NCBI GenBank assembly: GCA_934454115.1
Contig: CAKSFQ010000004.1
Span: forward strand, 1 to 64,000
From: an uncultured Clostridia bacterium
GTDB taxonomy: Bacteria; Bacillota; Clostridia; Monoglobales; Monoglobaceae
Length of the DNA stretch: 64,000 nucleotides
Direction: 5' to 3'
Shown: positions 62,336 to 64,000 of the stretch, one piece after another
Layout of the letters: each line of letters opens with the position of its first letter
How positions within the stretch are numbered: the first letter of the stretch is position 1
Program-made: the position numbers and the translations under genes
Notes under the pieces: model-generated
What the model was told of the DNA's origin: nothing
The model's input: only the letters and a program-made list of their open reading frames with translations
Databases searched by the model: none

Positions 62336-64000
62336 ATGAAAATGTTATTAAAAGGCGGCCGCATCGTCAACGTGTTTACCGGCGAGATTGAGACGGCCAA
62401 TGTGCTGATTGAGGATGAAACGATCGTCGGAATCGGCGATTACAGCGAGCAGGATGCGGATGTGTGCGAGGACGTGCACGGATGCTGGCTCTGTCCCGGT
62501 CTGATTGACGGACATATCCATATTGAAAGTACCATGCTGCTGCCGGCGGAGTTTGCCAGAGTTTGCGTGCCGCACGGCACTACCACCATTATAGCGGATC
62601 CGCATGAGATCGCAAACGTTTGCGGTCAGCCCGGTATTCGTTATATGCTGGAGGCCAGCGAGGGGTTACCGCTGGCGATGTATTTTGTGCTGCCCTCTTG
62701 TGTACCGGCGACAAAGTTTGATGAATCGGGTGCGCGGCTCGGCGAGGCAGAGCTGCGTGAATTTTATGCGCATCCCAGGGTTCTGGGCCTTGGCGAGGTC
62801 ATGGATTATATGGGCGTAGTTTGCCGTGACGAAACATTGATGCAGAAAATCCGCTATGCCAAGGAGGCAGGCGGCGTCATCAACGGTCATGCGCCGATGC
62901 TGCACGGAAAACCGCTTGACGCGTATCTGGCAGCCGGTATCGGGGACGACCATGAGTGCGCGGCGCTTTCTGAAGCACAGGAGCGGATCCGCAAAGGGCA
63001 GCGGATCATGATCCGCCAGGGAACGGCTGCAAGAAATCTGGAGGCGCTCCTTCCGCTTTTTGACGAAAAGTGGGCGCATCGCTGCCTTTTGGTGACCGAT
63101 GACAAGCACCCGGCCGACCTGCTTCATAACGGCCATATCGATCATATCATACGGATGGCCGCCGCAGCCGGAAAGGATCCGGTTACCGGGATTCGGATGG
63201 CAACCCTGTGGGCGGCGGAGTACTTCGGACTGCGCGGCCGCGGCGCAGTAGCGCCGGGATATCGGGCGGATATCCTGGTGCTGGAGGATTTAAAAACCAT
63301 GCGGATTCGGACGGTGTATTGCGGCGGCAAAAAGGCGGCGGAGCAAAACCGAATGCTGCCGTTTACGATGCCGAGAGTGCGGCGCGATCTTCAAAAGGCG
63401 GTGCGCAATTCGTTTTATACGCCGGCCTTTTTGGAACAGGATTTTCAAATAGAGCCGAAGAATCACACAGTGTGCCGGGTGATTGAGACGGTAAAGGGGC
63501 AGCTGATTACCCATGCCAAAACGATGGAGATCGATTTCGCACACCATAACGGGATTGACCTTGCGCGCGATATTTTAAAAATTGCAGTGCTTGAGCGGCA
63601 CTTGAACACCGGACATAAGGGGCTTGGATTTATCCGGGGCATCGGACTGAAAAGCGGTGCGATTGCCTCCTCGGTTTCGCATGATTCTCACAACATCATC
63701 GTCATTGGCGAAAACGAAAAGGATATGGCGTTTGCCGCAAACTGGGTACGGCGCGAGGGCGGCTGCGTGGTTGTAAAGGACGAGACTGTCATCGCAAAAA
63801 TGCCGCTCCCGGTGGCAGGGCTGATGTCTGATCTGCCGGCCGAAAAAATTGCGGCGCAGAACGAAGCGCTGCGCGAGGGTGTTTTACAGCTGGGCGCCGC
63901 GCCGGATGTTGAGGCCTTTATGACCATGGCCTTTGTCAGTCTGTCCGTAATTCCGCACTTAAAAATCACGACCTTGGGGCTGATCGACGTAGACTGTCAG
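62336..64000 (+). CDS. ade: Adenine deaminase (555 aa visible, runs off the window)
   Basis: The ATG follows GAAAGGGG, and the frame is open to the window end. Amidohydrolase motifs match adenine deaminase: PGLIDGHIHIESTML, TTTIIADPHEIANV, VLPSCVPAT, GLGEVMD, INGHAPML and LVTDDKHPADL, then GAVAPGYRADILVL. The C-terminal family domain is also visible (HNIIVIGEN). Converts adenine to hypoxanthine and ammonia in purine salvage, with a metal cofactor. The usual length is about 570-600 residues, so only a short tail is missing. Confidence 0.95.
   Translation, partial: MKMLLKGGRIVNVFTGEIETANVLIEDETIVGIGDYSEQDADVCEDVHGCWLCPGLIDGHIHIESTMLLPAEFARVCVPHGTTTIIADPHEIANVCGQPGIRYMLEASEGLPLAMYFVLPSCVPATKFDESGARLGEAELREFYAHPRVLGLGEVMDYMGVVCRDETLMQKIRYAKEAGGVINGHAPMLHGKPLDAYLAAGIGDDHECAALSEAQERIRKGQRIMIRQGTAARNLEALLPLFDEKWAHRCLLVTDDKHPADLLHNGHIDHIIRMAAAAGKDPVTGIRMATLWAAEYFGLRGRGAVAPGYRADILVLEDLKTMRIRTVYCGGKKAAEQNRMLPFTMPRVRRDLQKAVRNSFYTPAFLEQDFQIEPKNHTVCRVIETVKGQLITHAKTMEIDFAHHNGIDLARDILKIAVLERHLNTGHKGLGFIRGIGLKSGAIASSVSHDSHNIIVIGENEKDMAFAANWVRREGGCVVVKDETVIAKMPLPVAGLMSDLPAEKIAAQNEALREGVLQLGAAPDVEAFMTMAFVSLSVIPHLKITTLGLIDVDCQ

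Noticed and set aside
1..64000. CRISPR arrays, rRNA genes and intact transposons
   Set aside because: No regularly spaced repeats, no rRNA segments and no complete transposase were found on either strand.

Overview
This window looks like the chromosome of an anaerobic, low-to-mid GC Clostridia-type Firmicute, probably a gut commensal of the Oscillospirales/Christensenellales kind; that placement is an inference. Pointers are the strong AGGAGG ribosome sites, SLH (S-layer homology) surface proteins, a binding-protein sugar ABC importer with no ATPase gene of its own, oxygen-sensitive glycyl-radical enzymes, many Gfo/Idh/MocA dehydrogenases, and five AraC regulators.

Layout. 1-0.13 kb: end of a small zinc-ribbon protein. 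0.5-24 kb: a divergent AraC regulator, then a rightward surface glycan locus (two SLH-type proteins, a triple CBM protein, two giant secreted GH42-like enzymes with a CBM nested in the catalytic barrel, a GH38 alpha-mannosidase, sugar-binding lipoprotein, two permeases, a ROK repressor). 24-38 kb: two leftward glycyl-radical operons. The first holds three tandem Gfo/Idh proteins, a radical-SAM activase, a glycyl-radical enzyme and an FAD oxidoreductase. The second holds activase, glycyl-radical enzyme, FGGY kinase and class I mannose-6-phosphate isomerase. An AraC gene paralogous to the first one lies between them. 38-43.4 kb: a 1.07 kb direct duplication carrying an SGNH hydrolase, flanking a RloA/RloB-type (AbiL-like) defence pair, a 3' half of tRNA-Lys(CUU) and the tail of a truncated phage-type gene. 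43.5-54.4 kb: AraC, a MITE-like repeat, a cytosolic GH-A-type protein, a DgoD-like dehydratase, an SDR and AraC, converging on a leftward operon of TIM-barrel epimerase, Gfo/Idh, NagA and ROK kinase. From about 54.8 kb the GC rises and the content becomes core-like: MBL hydrolase, nucleoside hydrolase, AraC, a retron, an FHA-FtsW/RodA-PBP operon, and adenine deaminase running off the end.

How it fits together (inference). Surface enzymes cut a glycan or glycoconjugate, the ABC system imports the pieces, GH38 and the GH-A protein trim them, and the oxidoreductases, dehydratase, isomerases and kinases feed them into glycolysis. Two different glycyl-radical enzymes inside such a locus suggest a radical step on a sugar, polyol or glycosidic aglycone that I cannot assign.

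The two best leads are the glycyl-radical sugar operons and the retron. The retron RT carries NAxxH, YCDD and VTG motifs. It is preceded by a 178-nt structured RNA bounded by perfect 10-bp a1/a2 arms, with an AGC next to a1 and a consensus promoter upstream, and no recognised effector is adjacent.
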